Below, piece after piece: positions 50,310 to 61,645 of a stretch of DNA of 64,000 bases. The notes under the pieces are model-generated. The model was not told where the DNA came from. It ran no database searches and worked only from the letters and a program-made list of their open reading frames with translations. The position numbers and the translations under genes were made by a program. Numbering within the stretch: position 1 is the first letter of the stretch; the number at the start of each line of letters is the position of its first letter. Source of the stretch: Jiangella asiatica (GTDB lineage Bacteria > Actinomycetota > Actinomycetes > Jiangellales > Jiangellaceae); NCBI RefSeq assembly GCF_004349065.1, contig NZ_SMKZ01000026.1, positions 23,399 to 87,398 on the forward strand. The letters are read 5' to 3'.

Positions 50310-52925
50310 CTACTGAGCCAGCCGGGCCGCGGCCTCAACCGTCGTGGCCGGGCCGTTGTACAACGCGTTGGACACGATGGTCCATGCCGCTCTCGGCCAG
50401 CTGCGGAACGTGATGTCCGCGCCCGCCACGGTTGCCTGGCCCTCGCCCACGTCGAGCGTGACGACGTTGGCCAGGCCCTGCAGCGCCGCCTGCCCGTGGG
50501 CGTAGCCGCTGGCCAGCAGTTCCCCGCTGCCCGGGTAGGTCGACGCCACCGCGGCGGCGGGGTCGTCGACCCGGTACGCCGGGCTGTTGTAGAACCAGAC
50601 CGGCCACTGCGCCGGCATGCCCCAGGTGGCCGGGGCGGCCGGGTCGAACTGCGCGTTGATCAGCGTGCCCGGTGCGTTGAACGTGTCGCGGTCGCCGGGA
50701 GTGGCGTTGGTGATGGGCAGCCCGAGCAGCTCACGCGCCGTCTCCGCAGCCGTGCCGACGGCCACCAGGTTGCCGCCGTCGCCCACCCAGCTGGCCAGCG
50801 CCTGCCAGCCCACCTCGCCGACGCCGCGGGCCCAGTGGAACTCCTCGGGATACAGCGCCGGGTTCAAACCGGTGACGATGCGGTCCTTGGTGACCCCCGG
50901 CGCGACGAGGATGGTGTCGAACCGCGAGAGGTCGGCGTAGTCGTCGGCCTCCACCACCTCGTAGTTCAGCCCGTAGGTGTCGGCCAGCCACATCAGCCAG
51001 CCGCCGGGCATGTTGTTCGCGCCGCGGATCAGCCCGATCGTGGTGTCCGCCTTCAGCTCCAGCGCGGCCACCGCGGGCACCGTCGGGGTCGCCGCCACCG
51101 GCAGAGCCGTCAGCTCTGAGACCTCGACCAAGGTGTCGTGCGCGGCGGTGGTCGCAGGGACGATGACCGTGCCCGGGTCGTACGTCGTGCCGCCGGCCTG
51201 GAACGCCTCCGTCGCCCGCAGCACCGGGACGTCGTTCTCCTGGAGCCGGGCGATCACGTGGGTGAGGCCGTACGATGTCGGCTCGACCAGGTAGGCGCCG
51301 CCGTCCGGTGCGGTGCCGACCGCCGGCGCTGTGATGTCCTCCGCGGAGACCCGCTCGGTCCTGGCCACACGGGCGTCGTCGGCCGGCTGCACCGTCAGGC
51401 CGAGCAGCATCGGCAGATTGTCGGTGGTTTCGCTGTACGGCATGATCAGCGGGCAGTCGGCGCACTTGCGGGCGGCGTCGGGGTACTGGTCCACCTCTAG
51501 CACCTGCTCGACCCAGCTGCCCATCGGCTGCTGGGTGTGGATCAGCAGCGAACCGGCCGGATAGGTCTGCCGTCCGGCGCGCACCGTCGACAGCGCGCGC
51601 TCGACCTCGACGCCGGCGATGTCGAAGATCTCCACCAGCTGCTTGACGGCGAACGGATCACGCTGCCCGGCCGGGACGATGTACGTCTCAGGACCGCCGT
51701 CTGGCTCCATGGACTTCTGGTTGACCTGGTAGAGGTTGTTGTAAAGCCAGTCGTCGGCGTCCTTGGCCACGCTGTCCAGCGCTGTGTACATCGAGAGCTT
51801 GGCGTACTCGACGATCTGCTCCAGGGTCCAGGTCGCCTCGGTATACGGGTCGAACGTGCGCATGCTGCGGTCCCGCGCTCCGGGCGGGGTGCCGTCGGGG
51901 TTCGAGAACGGCAGTGCCAGGTCCCGCACCGAGGCGATCTCGTGCAGGAACAGCGAGGCGCCGCGGTGGGGCCCGGTGCCGAACACGTCGGCGTTCCAGA
52001 AGATGCCGTAGGCGTCGTCGGTACTGACCCCCGGCAGGCCGGCCTCGGCGGCGGCGTTCGCGACCTCGGCGCCGAGCGCGTTGGACGCGGAGATCGCGAT
52101 GGAGTCCACGTTCGGGCCGAGCGGCTCGTCGAACGGCGGCACCCACATCCGCGGGCTGTTCGTGCCGGCCTGGTGCATGAAGTGCAGGACCACCGGGCGG
52201 TACTGCTGCTCCAGACGGGTGCGGATGCGCGACTCCTCCTGGGTGAAGAAGATCCAGTCGCGGTTGTTGTCGTGCCCGACGTAGTTGTGGTACAGGTCTG
52301 GATACGTTCGTGCGTAGTCCGTCCCCGCGGTCTCGTTGAAGTAGTCGATCATGAGGTGCTGGCCGTCCGGGTTCGCGGACGGCACCACCAGGATGACCAG
52401 GTTGTCGAGGATGTTCTGCACGTACTCCGACCGCTCGGTCGAGAGCCGGTGGATGACGTCGACCAGCGCCGGCAGGTTCCCCACCTCGCTGGAGTGCAGC
52501 GTCGCCTCGAGGTAGTACACCGGCACGCTCTGCTCCGCCAGTGCCCGTGCCTGGCTCTCACTCAGGCCGGAGCGGGGGTCAGCGAGTTTCTCGTTCGTCT
52601 CCAGGATCTCGTCGAGCCGGGCCAGGTTCTCCGCGGAGCTGACGCGCAGGATCGGGTATTCGTGGCCCAGCGTCGTGGTGCCCGCCACCTCGTACTCGAC
52701 GCTGTCCGACTCCTCGGCCACGAGCTCGAAGTAGTCCTTGATCTCCTCGAAAGGCGCGAGCTTTCCGGTGGTGCCCATCGGGAATCCGAAGAATTCCTCC
52801 GGAGCCGGAATATCCTCGGCGGCCGCGTCAGCAGTGCTGGCCTGATTGTCGCCGGGCGTGATGACCAGGGCCGTTGCCGCGAGCGCGGTGACGGCGAAAC
52901 CGGTGAGGGCGCGTTTGACTGACAT
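50310..52925 (-). CDS. Secreted M14-family zinc carboxypeptidase
   Basis: An 871-residue exported protein. The signal peptide MSVKRALTGFAVTALAATAL is followed by an M14 peptidase domain with the zinc motif H144-S-S-E147 (EATLHSSEVGN) and SANPDGQHLMIDY. A long C-terminal region (about 430-871) of alternating domains, with ATLVxxGxxxxR-like glutamine-amidotransferase-type folds, is shared with similar large actinobacterial M14 proteins. It probably trims peptides or peptidoglycan outside the cell. GGAGG precedes the ATG. Confidence 0.88.
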   Translation of the reverse strand: MSVKRALTGFAVTALAATALVITPGDNQASTADAAAEDIPAPEEFFGFPMGTTGKLAPFEEIKDYFELVAEESDSVEYEVAGTTTLGHEYPILRVSSAENLARLDEILETNEKLADPRSGLSESQARALAEQSVPVYYLEATLHSSEVGNLPALVDVIHRLSTERSEYVQNILDNLVILVVPSANPDGQHLMIDYFNETAGTDYARTYPDLYHNYVGHDNNRDWIFFTQEESRIRTRLEQQYRPVVLHFMHQAGTNSPRMWVPPFDEPLGPNVDSIAISASNALGAEVANAAAEAGLPGVSTDDAYGIFWNADVFGTGPHRGASLFLHEIASVRDLALPFSNPDGTPPGARDRSMRTFDPYTEATWTLEQIVEYAKLSMYTALDSVAKDADDWLYNNLYQVNQKSMEPDGGPETYIVPAGQRDPFAVKQLVEIFDIAGVEVERALSTVRAGRQTYPAGSLLIHTQQPMGSWVEQVLEVDQYPDAARKCADCPLIMPYSETTDNLPMLLGLTVQPADDARVARTERVSAEDITAPAVGTAPDGGAYLVEPTSYGLTHVIARLQENDVPVLRATEAFQAGGTTYDPGTVIVPATTAAHDTLVEVSELTALPVAATPTVPAVAALELKADTTIGLIRGANNMPGGWLMWLADTYGLNYEVVEADDYADLSRFDTILVAPGVTKDRIVTGLNPALYPEEFHWARGVGEVGWQALASWVGDGGNLVAVGTAAETARELLGLPITNATPGDRDTFNAPGTLINAQFDPAAPATWGMPAQWPVWFYNSPAYRVDDPAAAVASTYPGSGELLASGYAHGQAALQGLANVVTLDVGEGQATVAGADITFRSWPRAAWTIVSNALYNGPATTVEAAARLAQ

Positions 52926-53308
52926 GTGGCCTCCGTGTTCTCAATCCCGGTGTCACGCCCTGGCGATGACGTCCACCGGACATTCCGGACCATGGGGAGG
53001 CACGTACGGTATCGACAGCACCAGGGCCGGTCAATGCTCATGACACGGAATAAGATGTCATTGACAAGTCAATAACGAACCAGTAAATTACCTGTGCTTC
53101 GTATGGTTTCAGGCGCGTCCTCCCCGCGCCGTCCCGCGCCTTCCCTGATCACGGGGCGTACGGCATGGAAACCGCTTGCCGTTCGGCGCACGACGGCGTC
53201 CGTTCACCGCACGACGCCTGGCGTGCCGCGCGCGGGCCCGCCTGGCGTCACGAGTGCCGAGCGCCCGGCAGCCCGCGCCGGGTGCCGCGGACTCGACGAG
53301 GAGCCGCC
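52926..53308. other. Divergent promoter region between the M14 and SGNH genes
   Basis: No gene is supported. A low-GC stretch at about 53040-53095 contains ATGACA...TGTCATTGACA partial symmetry (53039-53066) and TTGACA, the likely promoter zone. From 53100 on the sequence returns to high GC without a recognisable signal until GAGGAG in front of the SGNH ATG. Confidence 0.4.
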
Positions 53309-54625
53309 ATGCCCCTGACCCGATCGGTGCCGAGGACCTTTCGCCCCTGGATCGCCCCCGTGACAGCCGTGCTGGCCGCCGTGGCGCTCGTGGCCGGGCC
53401 GGCCGGAGCCCTGCCCGAAGCCGCTGCGCCACCGGACGCACCCGCGAGGGACCTCACCGCCACGACGACGGCAGTGTCGTCGGCCACCGGGTGGGTGGGC
53501 ACCTGGGCGACCGGAGTCGCGGAGGGTGAGTCCGGCCGGGCGCTGGCCGGCTTCACCGACACCACGATCCGGCAGCGAATGCACGTCTCCGTCGGCGGAT
53601 CGGAGGTACGGCTGCGGCTCACCAACGTGCACGGTGAGACGCCCCTGGTGGTGGAGTCGACGACGCTGGCGCTGCCGGGTGCGGCGCGCGGCGACGTCGA
53701 CCCGGACACGCTGCACACCGTGACGTTCTCGGGCGAGCCGCGCGTCACCGTCCCGGCCGGCGCCGAGCTGGTCTCCGACCCCGTCGGCCTGCGCATCGCC
53801 GACGACAGTGACGTCCTGGTCAGCATCTACCTCCCCGGCCCGACCGGTCCCGCCACGTATCACGCAGGGGCCCACTCGACCGGCTGGATCGCTACCGGCG
53901 ACCAGACGACGGCGCTGGGTGCCGAGGCCTACTCGGGCACGACGACGTCGTTCTGGTTCCTCGACGGGCTCGACGTGCGCGGCCCGGCGTCCGGCTCCGT
54001 CGTGTTCCTCGGCGACTCCATCACCGACGGCAGCGGCTCAACCCGCGACGCCAACCGCCGCTGGCCGGACTACGTGGCCGACCTCATGCTCCAGGAACCG
54101 CGGCCGCATCGCTTCGGCATCCTCAACGCCGGCATGGGCGGCAACCGGCTCCTGCTCGATGCCAACAGCCCAGGCCAGGGCGACAACGCGCTGGCCCGCC
54201 TCGACCGCGACGTTCTCACGCAGACCGGAGTCGGCACCGTGTTCGTCTTCGAGGGCATCAACGACATCCAGCAGCCGAACTCGCAGTACGACCCGGAGGC
54301 GCTGATCGCCGCGTACGAGCAGATCATCCAGCGGGCCCACGACCGTGGCCTGCGCGTGGTCGGCGCCACGCTCGGGCCGTTCCAGGGATGGGGGTCGTGG
54401 ACTCCGGAGCGCGAGGCGGTGCGCTCGGCGGTCAACACCTGGATCCGCGAGTCCGGCGCGTTCGACGCCGTCGTCGACTTCGACGCGGTCCTGCGCGACC
54501 CGGACAACCCGCTGCGGATGCTGCCTGCGTACGACTCCGGCGACAACCTGCACCCGGGCGACGCCGGCTACCAGGCCATGGCCGAGGCCGTCGACCCGAG
54601 CGTCCTATGGCCGCGGGGTCGCTGA
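53309..54625 (+). CDS. Secreted SGNH/GDSL-family hydrolase
   Basis: A 438-residue exported esterase. The signal peptide spans about residues 1-38 (ending near AGALPEA). An N-terminal beta domain (about 50-225) precedes the SGNH domain, in which GDS at 235-237 supplies the nucleophile, GMGGNR the Gly, GINDI the Asn, and D412-x-x-H415 the acid/base pair. The layout resembles actinobacterial acetylesterases acting on plant polysaccharides. GAGGAG precedes ATG 53309. Confidence 0.88.
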   Translation: MPLTRSVPRTFRPWIAPVTAVLAAVALVAGPAGALPEAAAPPDAPARDLTATTTAVSSATGWVGTWATGVAEGESGRALAGFTDTTIRQRMHVSVGGSEVRLRLTNVHGETPLVVESTTLALPGAARGDVDPDTLHTVTFSGEPRVTVPAGAELVSDPVGLRIADDSDVLVSIYLPGPTGPATYHAGAHSTGWIATGDQTTALGAEAYSGTTTSFWFLDGLDVRGPASGSVVFLGDSITDGSGSTRDANRRWPDYVADLMLQEPRPHRFGILNAGMGGNRLLLDANSPGQGDNALARLDRDVLTQTGVGTVFVFEGINDIQQPNSQYDPEALIAAYEQIIQRAHDRGLRVVGATLGPFQGWGSWTPEREAVRSAVNTWIRESGAFDAVVDFDAVLRDPDNPLRMLPAYDSGDNLHPGDAGYQAMAEAVDPSVLWPRGR

Positions 54626-55831
54626 GGAGCCGGTCGGTCCGGACGCGCTGGGTGAGCCGCCGGGCGACACCAGCTCGCGTCCCAGCCGCGCCATCGAGGC
54701 GGCCAGCGCCTCCAGCGGCCCGCGGCCGATGAACGCCCGCCACGGGATGGCGACGGCGAACATGATCGCGACGTGCACGAGGTAGGTATCGAGGTCGTCG
54801 CCGGAAACCGGGCCGGACAGCAGCACGACGTGCAGGCTGTACAGCGTGAATGTCATGCCGCCGATCGCCGCCAGCGGCCAGACCAGCACCCTGGCCCTGG
54901 CGGCGATCAGCAGCATCAGGCCGAGCACGGCGGCGCTGGTGCCGATGGTGTGCAGCAGGTCGAACGGCGTGGCGGTGTGCGGTGACGCGACCACCAGCCA
55001 CCACGAGCTGGTGGTCGGGGTGGTGCCGTAGAACGACGTGTTGAGCACGTGGTCGGTGAAGTCCACCGGGCTGGCCGGATGGCCACCCAGGCCGGCGGTC
55101 TCCAGGTGCTCCAGGCCGCCGCGGTCCAGGATGACCGTCGACGTGATCCAGGCGGCCGCGGCCAGCGCGGCGCCGCCGGCCAGCAACGCCGTCGCCACCC
55201 GGGTGGACGAGAGCGCCAGCCGGCCGATGCCCAGCCCGGCCAGCAGGTAGGCCATCCACGGGAAGACCGGGTAATAGCCGGTCATCAGCAGCTCGCGCAG
55301 CAGGTCGCCGGGGTGGCTCAGCGAGTCCAGCGTCGGGACGTCGTGCGAAGACGGCGGGGCGCCCTCGCGGTAGGCGTAGTTGAGCACCGGTGCCGCCACC
55401 GCCCAGACCGCGGCGAGCGGCAGCAGGATGCGCGGCCCGAGCCCGAGGAACGGGATGGCGAGCAGGAACAGCAGTCCGTAGTAGGCCAGGATGACCGCGA
55501 CCCCGGACTCCAGCGCCCCGAGGCACAGGCCGACCAGGAAGATCACCAGCGCCCGCAGGACCACCCCGGCGCTCGCGCCCAGCAGCGGCCGGCCGCGCAG
55601 AGGCGTCCGTCCGCCGGTTGCCAGGGCCAGCCCGACCCCGGCCAGCAGCGCGAACAGGGCGGCGGAGCGGCCGCTGGCGATCAGCCGGGACGCGGACAGC
55701 TCGCCGGTGTCGGTGACGGCCGGGATGATGTGCACCGACATCATGCCGAGCAGCGCCAGCCCGCGGGCGGCGTCCACGCCGAGCAGCCGGCTGCGCACGG
55801 ACGCCGGCCGGGTCTCCTGCTCCACGGCCAT
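54605..55831 (-). CDS. DUF418/DUF1624-like multi-span membrane protein
   Basis: A 408-residue protein with about ten membrane helices. The N-terminal RLLGVDAARGLALLGMMSVHIIP contains the RxxGxDxxRGxAxxGM signature shared by DUF1624/DUF418 acyltransferase-related membrane proteins. A role in modifying a cell-surface glycan is possible but not shown. Its 3' end overlaps the convergent SGNH gene by 21 bases. Confidence 0.8.
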   Translation of the reverse strand: MAVEQETRPASVRSRLLGVDAARGLALLGMMSVHIIPAVTDTGELSASRLIASGRSAALFALLAGVGLALATGGRTPLRGRPLLGASAGVVLRALVIFLVGLCLGALESGVAVILAYYGLLFLLAIPFLGLGPRILLPLAAVWAVAAPVLNYAYREGAPPSSHDVPTLDSLSHPGDLLRELLMTGYYPVFPWMAYLLAGLGIGRLALSSTRVATALLAGGAALAAAAWITSTVILDRGGLEHLETAGLGGHPASPVDFTDHVLNTSFYGTTPTTSSWWLVVASPHTATPFDLLHTIGTSAAVLGLMLLIAARARVLVWPLAAIGGMTFTLYSLHVVLLSGPVSGDDLDTYLVHVAIMFAVAIPWRAFIGRGPLEALAASMARLGRELVSPGGSPSASGPTGSSATPRP

Positions 55832-55835
55832 GCCG

Positions 55836-55964
55836 CTAGAACACCAGGCTCATCAGGAACGGCGCGACGCCGGCGACGAGGCAGAGGATGAGAACCGCGG
55901 CCACGAGCTTGGTGCGCAGATCGGTCCGCCGGGGTGCGTCATCGTCGTGGGACTCCGGGTACAT
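55836..55964 (-). CDS. Small single-span membrane protein
   Basis: A 42-residue protein (MYPESHDDDAPRRTDLRTK then a hydrophobic helix to the C-terminus). No ribosome binding site precedes the ATG, but TACCCT lies about 13 bases upstream on the same strand, compatible with a leaderless message. It directly precedes the DUF418-like gene (4-base gap). A longer frame upstream exists but has non-coding character. Confidence 0.5.
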   Translation of the reverse strand: MYPESHDDDAPRRTDLRTKLVAAVLILCLVAGVAPFLMSLVF

Positions 55965-56058
55965 GGGGGTCAGGGTACGTCCAGATTCTGAGGGAATCCT
56001 CGGAGCGGACGCGGGCGAGGGAATCCTCTCGCCCGGTCGCTCGTTGACACCCACAGAA

Positions 56059-56133
56059 GTTGAGCCGCCGGGACTCAAGGTGAATTTTGACTCAGGTCAC
56101 CCGGCGGCCATACTTGAGCCATACTGACTCAAC
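56059..56133 (+). promoter_or_regulatory. HAIR boxes and promoter of the dnaK operon
   Basis: The HspR box is CTTGAGT-N7-ACTCAAG. One copy is at 56059-56079 (GTTGAGC ... ACTCAAG) and another at 56113-56133 (CTTGAGC ... ACTCAAC), each with the exact TTGAG-N9-CTCAA frame; a half-site TTGACTCAG lies between. A promoter TTGACT (56087-56092) and CATACT (56109-56114), spacer 16, sits between and overlaps the second box. HspR with DnaK should repress here and release on heat stress. Confidence 0.85.
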
Positions 56134-56163
56134 ACCGCAAGGCGAACACTGGAGGTATCCGCC

Positions 56164-58049
<1,886 letters not shown>

Positions 58050-58053
<4 letters not shown>

Positions 58054-58754
58054 CCGATGCGCAGCGACCTGACAGTCCCGAGGAGGGCGCGGAGGAGCTG
58101 AAGCCGGTCATCCGGGACCGCCGGCGCATCGACCCCGAGACCGGCGAGCGGCGCCAGGCCGACGCCGATCCCGGGTCCGGTCGGGCCGGTGCGGACCCGG
58201 AATCGGCGGGCGCGCCCGCCGCCACCGCCGACGCGGTGGCGGAGGAGCTCGCCCAGGCCCGCGCCGAGGCGGCCGAGCGGCTGGACGACCTGCGCCGGCT
58301 GCAGGCGGAGTACGTCAACTACCGCCGGCGGGTCGAGCGCGACCGGGAGCTGGTCCGCGAGACCGCCACGGCGGAGGTGCTGAACGAGCTGTTGTCGGTG
58401 CTCGACGACATCGGCCGTGCGCGTGAGCACGGCGACCTCAACGGCGCGTTCCGGTCCGTCGGCGAGGCGCTGGAGGCGGTCACCGCCAAGGCCGGCCTGG
58501 TGCGCTTCGGCGAGCCGGGCGACGCGTTCGACCCGACCATCCACGAGGCGCTGATGCACGGGTACGCCGATGACGTCGACGTGCCCACCGCCACGCAGAT
58601 CCTGCAGCCGGGCTACCGCATCGGCGAGCGCGTGATCCGGCCGGCTCGGGTCGCCGTCGCCGAGCCCACCGAGGCGTTGCCGGACTCGCCGGGCGAGATC
58701 GAGGACACGCCGCAGACAACCGAGGGCGGCTCGGCGGACAATGAGGGCACCTGA
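58050..58754 (+). CDS. grpE: Nucleotide-exchange factor GrpE
   Basis: A 234-residue protein. An acidic disordered N-terminus is followed by the coiled coil ([23 protein letters not shown], about residues 75-100) and the beta domain ([26 protein letters not shown]). It releases ADP from DnaK. Overlaps dnaK by 4 bases. Confidence 0.96.
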
Positions 58755-58804
58755 GTGCGGAGGGTCGAGGCCCACCGCCAGAACCTGAGAGGAGGGAGGA
58801 GCGA

Positions 58805-59959
58805 GTGAGTACGAAGGACTGGATCGAGAAGGACTATTACAAGATCCTCGGTGTCGCGAAAGACGCCGACGCGGCGACCGTGAAGAAGGCATACCGCACC
58901 CTGGCTCGCGAGCTCCACCCCGACCGCAACACCAACGACAAGGCCGCTGAGGAGAGGTTCAAGGACGTCTCCGAGGCGTACTCGGTCTTGTCGGACCCGG
59001 AGAAGCGCAAGCAGTACGACGAGGCACGGACGCTGTTCGGCGGTGGCATCCGCACGCCGGGCGGCGGCGGGGGCGGCGGGTCGTTCGGCTTCGACCTCGG
59101 CGACCTGTTCTCCGGCTCCGGCACTGGCGGTGGCCTGGGCGACGTGTTCGGCGGCATCTTCGGCCAGCGCACCCGCTCCCGCGGCACGGGAGCCCGCCGC
59201 GGCGCCGACGTCGAACGCGAGGTCACGGTCACCTTCGCCGAGGCGGTCGAGGGCAAGACAATCTCGCTCAAGCTGACCAGCTCCTCGGCGTGCCCCTCGT
59301 GTGCCGGCACCGGCGCGCGCGCCGGCACCGTCCCCAGGGTCTGCCCGACGTGCACCGGCACCGGCTTCACCAGCACCGACTCCGGCGGGTTCGGCATGGC
59401 CGAGCCGTGCAAGGACTGCAAGGGTCGCGGCCTGGTGGTCGACGACCCCTGCCCGGTGTGCAACGGCTCCGGCCGGGGCACCACCAGCAAGGTCATGCAC
59501 GTGCGCATCCCTGCCGGCGTGGTCGACGGGCAGCGCATCCGGCTGCGCGGCAAGGGCGTGCCGGGCGAGCGCGGCGGCCCGGCGGGCGACCTCTACGTGG
59601 TCATCCACGTCGGCAGCCACCCGGTGTTCGGCCGTCGCGGTGAGCACCTGACGGTCACCGTTCCGGTCACCTTCCCGGAGGCGGCCCTGGGTGCTGAGAT
59701 CAAGGTGCCCACGCTCGGCGGCAGCCCGGTGACCCTGCGCCTGCCACCGGGCTCGCCCAACGGGCGCACGTTCCGGGTCCGCGGCCGGGGCGCTCCGCGC
59801 AAGGACGGCACCCGCGGCGACCTGCTGGTCACCGTCGAGGTGTCGGTGCCGCCGAGCCTGCAGGGAGCTGCCAAGGAAGCCCTCGAGACGTTCCAGACCG
59901 CGACCTCCGGCGAGGACGTCCGGGCCGAGCTGATGAACCTGGCGGCGAAGGAGGCATGA
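58805..59959 (+). CDS. dnaJ: Chaperone DnaJ
   Basis: A 384-residue type I DnaJ. The J domain is at 10-75 with H38-P-D40, then a Gly/Phe-rich linker. Four CxxCxGxG zinc motifs occupy about 160-225 (CPSCAGTGA, CPTCTGTGF, CKDCKGRG, CPVCNGSG), followed by the two substrate-binding C-terminal domains. Starts at GTG 58805 after GGAGGGAGGAG. The stop overlaps hspR by 4 bases. Confidence 0.97.
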   Translation: MSTKDWIEKDYYKILGVAKDADAATVKKAYRTLARELHPDRNTNDKAAEERFKDVSEAYSVLSDPEKRKQYDEARTLFGGGIRTPGGGGGGGSFGFDLGDLFSGSGTGGGLGDVFGGIFGQRTRSRGTGARRGADVEREVTVTFAEAVEGKTISLKLTSSSACPSCAGTGARAGTVPRVCPTCTGTGFTSTDSGGFGMAEPCKDCKGRGLVVDDPCPVCNGSGRGTTSKVMHVRIPAGVVDGQRIRLRGKGVPGERGGPAGDLYVVIHVGSHPVFGRRGEHLTVTVPVTFPEAALGAEIKVPTLGGSPVTLRLPPGSPNGRTFRVRGRGAPRKDGTRGDLLVTVEVSVPPSLQGAAKEALETFQTATSGEDVRAELMNLAAKEA

Positions 59960-60372
59960 CCTTGGAGGCCGGGGCACGTTTCATCGTGGCGATGTCGGGC
60001 GCGGCACGGCGGGTCAGCGACGACGAGCCGTTGTACGTCATCTCCGTCGCCGCCGAGATGGCCGGCATGCATCCCCAGACGCTGCGCCAGTACGACCGGC
60101 TCGGCCTGGTGTCGCCGAGGCGTACCGGCGGTGGCGGCCGGCGCTACTCGCTGCGTGAGGTCGAGATGCTGCGCGAGGTGCAGCGGCTGTCCCAGGAGGA
60201 CGGCGTCAACCTCGTCGGCATCAAGCGGATCATGGAGCTGGAGGCCGAGGTTCACGCGCTGCGTGACCAGCTGGAGCTGCTTGCCGGCGCCACGCCGGAT
60301 CCCGGTGACTACCTGCCGGTGCCGGCCTTCCCCTCCGCCCTCGCCGTTTACCGCTCCCAGCCACCGAAATGA
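59956..60372 (+). CDS. hspR: Heat-shock repressor HspR (MerR family)
   Basis: A 138-residue regulator. The MerR helix-turn-helix (YVISVAAEMAGMHPQTLRQYDRLGLVSPRRT) with R-R-Y-S and the coiled coil VEMLREVQRLSQEDGVNLVGIKRIMELE is diagnostic of HspR. It binds the two HAIR boxes ahead of dnaK, closing the feedback loop. An internal ATG (59992, MSGAARR) is a possible alternative start. Confidence 0.95.
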   Translation: MTLEAGARFIVAMSGAARRVSDDEPLYVISVAAEMAGMHPQTLRQYDRLGLVSPRRTGGGGRRYSLREVEMLREVQRLSQEDGVNLVGIKRIMELEAEVHALRDQLELLAGATPDPGDYLPVPAFPSALAVYRSQPPK

Positions 60373-60406
60373 GCTTCTCCGTCCCGTCCCCGTGAGCGCG
60401 CGGCAC

Positions 60407-60489
60407 CGAAATGATCACGTTCAGCACGAAATCACATGTCGCACCATGCTTGTAAGCCTGGTGATGCACAAGAAGTCCTCGTGAGGGCC
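60407..60489 (+). repeat. 83-bp dispersed repeat, copy A
   Basis: Matches the reverse complement of 63791-63873 at 77 of 83 positions. It contains ATCACG near one end and CGTGA near the other, i.e. short terminal inverted repeats, and GATGCACAAGAAGTCCTCGT in its conserved part. No coding function is visible. It lies just after hspR and in opposite orientation to copy B. Confidence 0.85.
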
Positions 60490-60532
60490 TGAAAAGATCA
60501 CGAGAGCACGCCACGGGGCGTCCGACGTCCGG

Positions 60533-60943
60533 CTATGCGGCCAGCAGTCCGACTCCGAGCGTCGCGAGTCCGGCGGCGAGGATCGCCGCGCCGATCCAGA
60601 CCAGCCAGATGAGCTTGTTCGGTGACGTGCGCCCCGGGCCCATCGAGCAGAAGAAGAACCCGGCCGGCATGACGATCGCGGCTACCGGCACGCCGCTGCG
60701 GGCGACCCAAGCCGCGAACCCGTCCAGCGTCGTCGCGTCGGTGAGGATCGCGGTGATCAGGCCAAGCGTCACGAACATGCCGGCGTGGCCGTGTCCGGCC
60801 CGTGCGAACGCCCGCTGGAAGTCCGTCGCCGGGACATGACCGCGGGCGATCCGGGTCAGGTACCAGCCGCCGGACTCGATGGTGATCGCGGCGAGCAGGA
60901 GGATCCCAGCCAGCCGGGTCGCCTCTGTACTCAACTCGAGCAT
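60533..60943 (-). CDS. Four-span membrane protein of unknown function
   Basis: A 136-residue protein with four predicted membrane helices (MLELSTEATRLAGILLLAAITIESGGWYL..., GHAGMFVTLGLITAIL, VPVAAIVMPAGFFF, LIWLVWIGAAILAAG). It includes the conserved-looking HGHAGMF. I do not know the family name. It is divergent from a TetR regulator with two AAACACCGTTA repeats between, so it is probably that regulator's target. Confidence 0.7.
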   Translation of the reverse strand: MLELSTEATRLAGILLLAAITIESGGWYLTRIARGHVPATDFQRAFARAGHGHAGMFVTLGLITAILTDATTLDGFAAWVARSGVPVAAIVMPAGFFFCSMGPGRTSPNKLIWLVWIGAAILAAGLATLGVGLLAA

Positions 60944-60970
60944 GGGTGTGTCCTCCTGAGGTCAATAACC

Positions 60971-60994
60971 AAACACCGTTATGAAACACCGTTA
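60971..60994. promoter_or_regulatory. Direct-repeat operator between the membrane protein and TetR genes
   Basis: AAACACCGTTA occurs at 60971-60981 and again at 60984-60994. A -10-like TAGGAT (60993-60998) follows for the TetR gene, whose GTG at 61010 would then be leaderless or nearly so. The repeat is a candidate TetR-protein binding site for both directions. Confidence 0.55.
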
Positions 60995-61009
60995 GGATAC
61001 ACTCGTCAA

Positions 61010-61645
61010 GTGGGTAGACCGAGACTTCACGACGACGCACTCCGCGACCGCCTGCTGAGCAGGGCGGCCGCGACCGTCTCCTCGACGGGGGTCAGGTCAC
61101 TGAGCCTGCGCTCACTCGCGGCCCAGGCCGGAACGTCGACGGCGGCGGTCTATTCGCTCTTCGGCAGCAAGTCGGGCCTGGTCACGGCGGTCTACCAACG
61201 GGCCTTCGCGCGGTTCGCCGACCAGCTGGCGCGGGCGGGCGTCAGCGACGACCCGGTCGAGGACATCGTCCGGCTGGGGCTTGCCTACCGCGACGGCGCG
61301 GTGGCAGACCCCAACGGCTACCGGATCATGTTCGGTGACGAGGTGCGCCCATCCGAGGTGGGCCCCAAGGCGGCGCGGGCCGGCGCTCGTACGTTCGAGC
61401 CGCTGCTCGACGCCGTACGCCGGGCGGTCATCTCCGGCGCGTTCCCGGACTCCCCGGCGCCGGAGTCGATCGCGACCGCACTGTGGGCGAACGTGCACGG
61501 CCTGGTGTCATTGCAGCTGGGCGAGATGCTTCCGCCCGCGGCCGGTGACCCGGCCGCCGTCTTCCGGACTGCCGTGCGCGCCAACGTCACGGGCTGGGCG
61601 GCGCTGGCGGCCCGGCAGCGGCCGACAGGTGGCGCAGCTGGATGA
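61010..61645 (+). CDS. TetR-family regulator (with WHG-like C-terminal domain)
   Basis: A 211-residue regulator. The HTH (SLRSLAAQAGTSTAAVYSLFGSKSGLVTAVY) is followed by an effector domain with GYRIMFGDE and ATALWANVHGLVSLQLGEM, the WHG-type pattern (TetR_C_13/33-like). It starts at GTG 61010. Likely represses itself and the divergent four-span membrane protein gene. Confidence 0.88.
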   Translation: MGRPRLHDDALRDRLLSRAAATVSSTGVRSLSLRSLAAQAGTSTAAVYSLFGSKSGLVTAVYQRAFARFADQLARAGVSDDPVEDIVRLGLAYRDGAVADPNGYRIMFGDEVRPSEVGPKAARAGARTFEPLLDAVRRAVISGAFPDSPAPESIATALWANVHGLVSLQLGEMLPPAAGDPAAVFRTAVRANVTGWAALAARQRPTGGAAG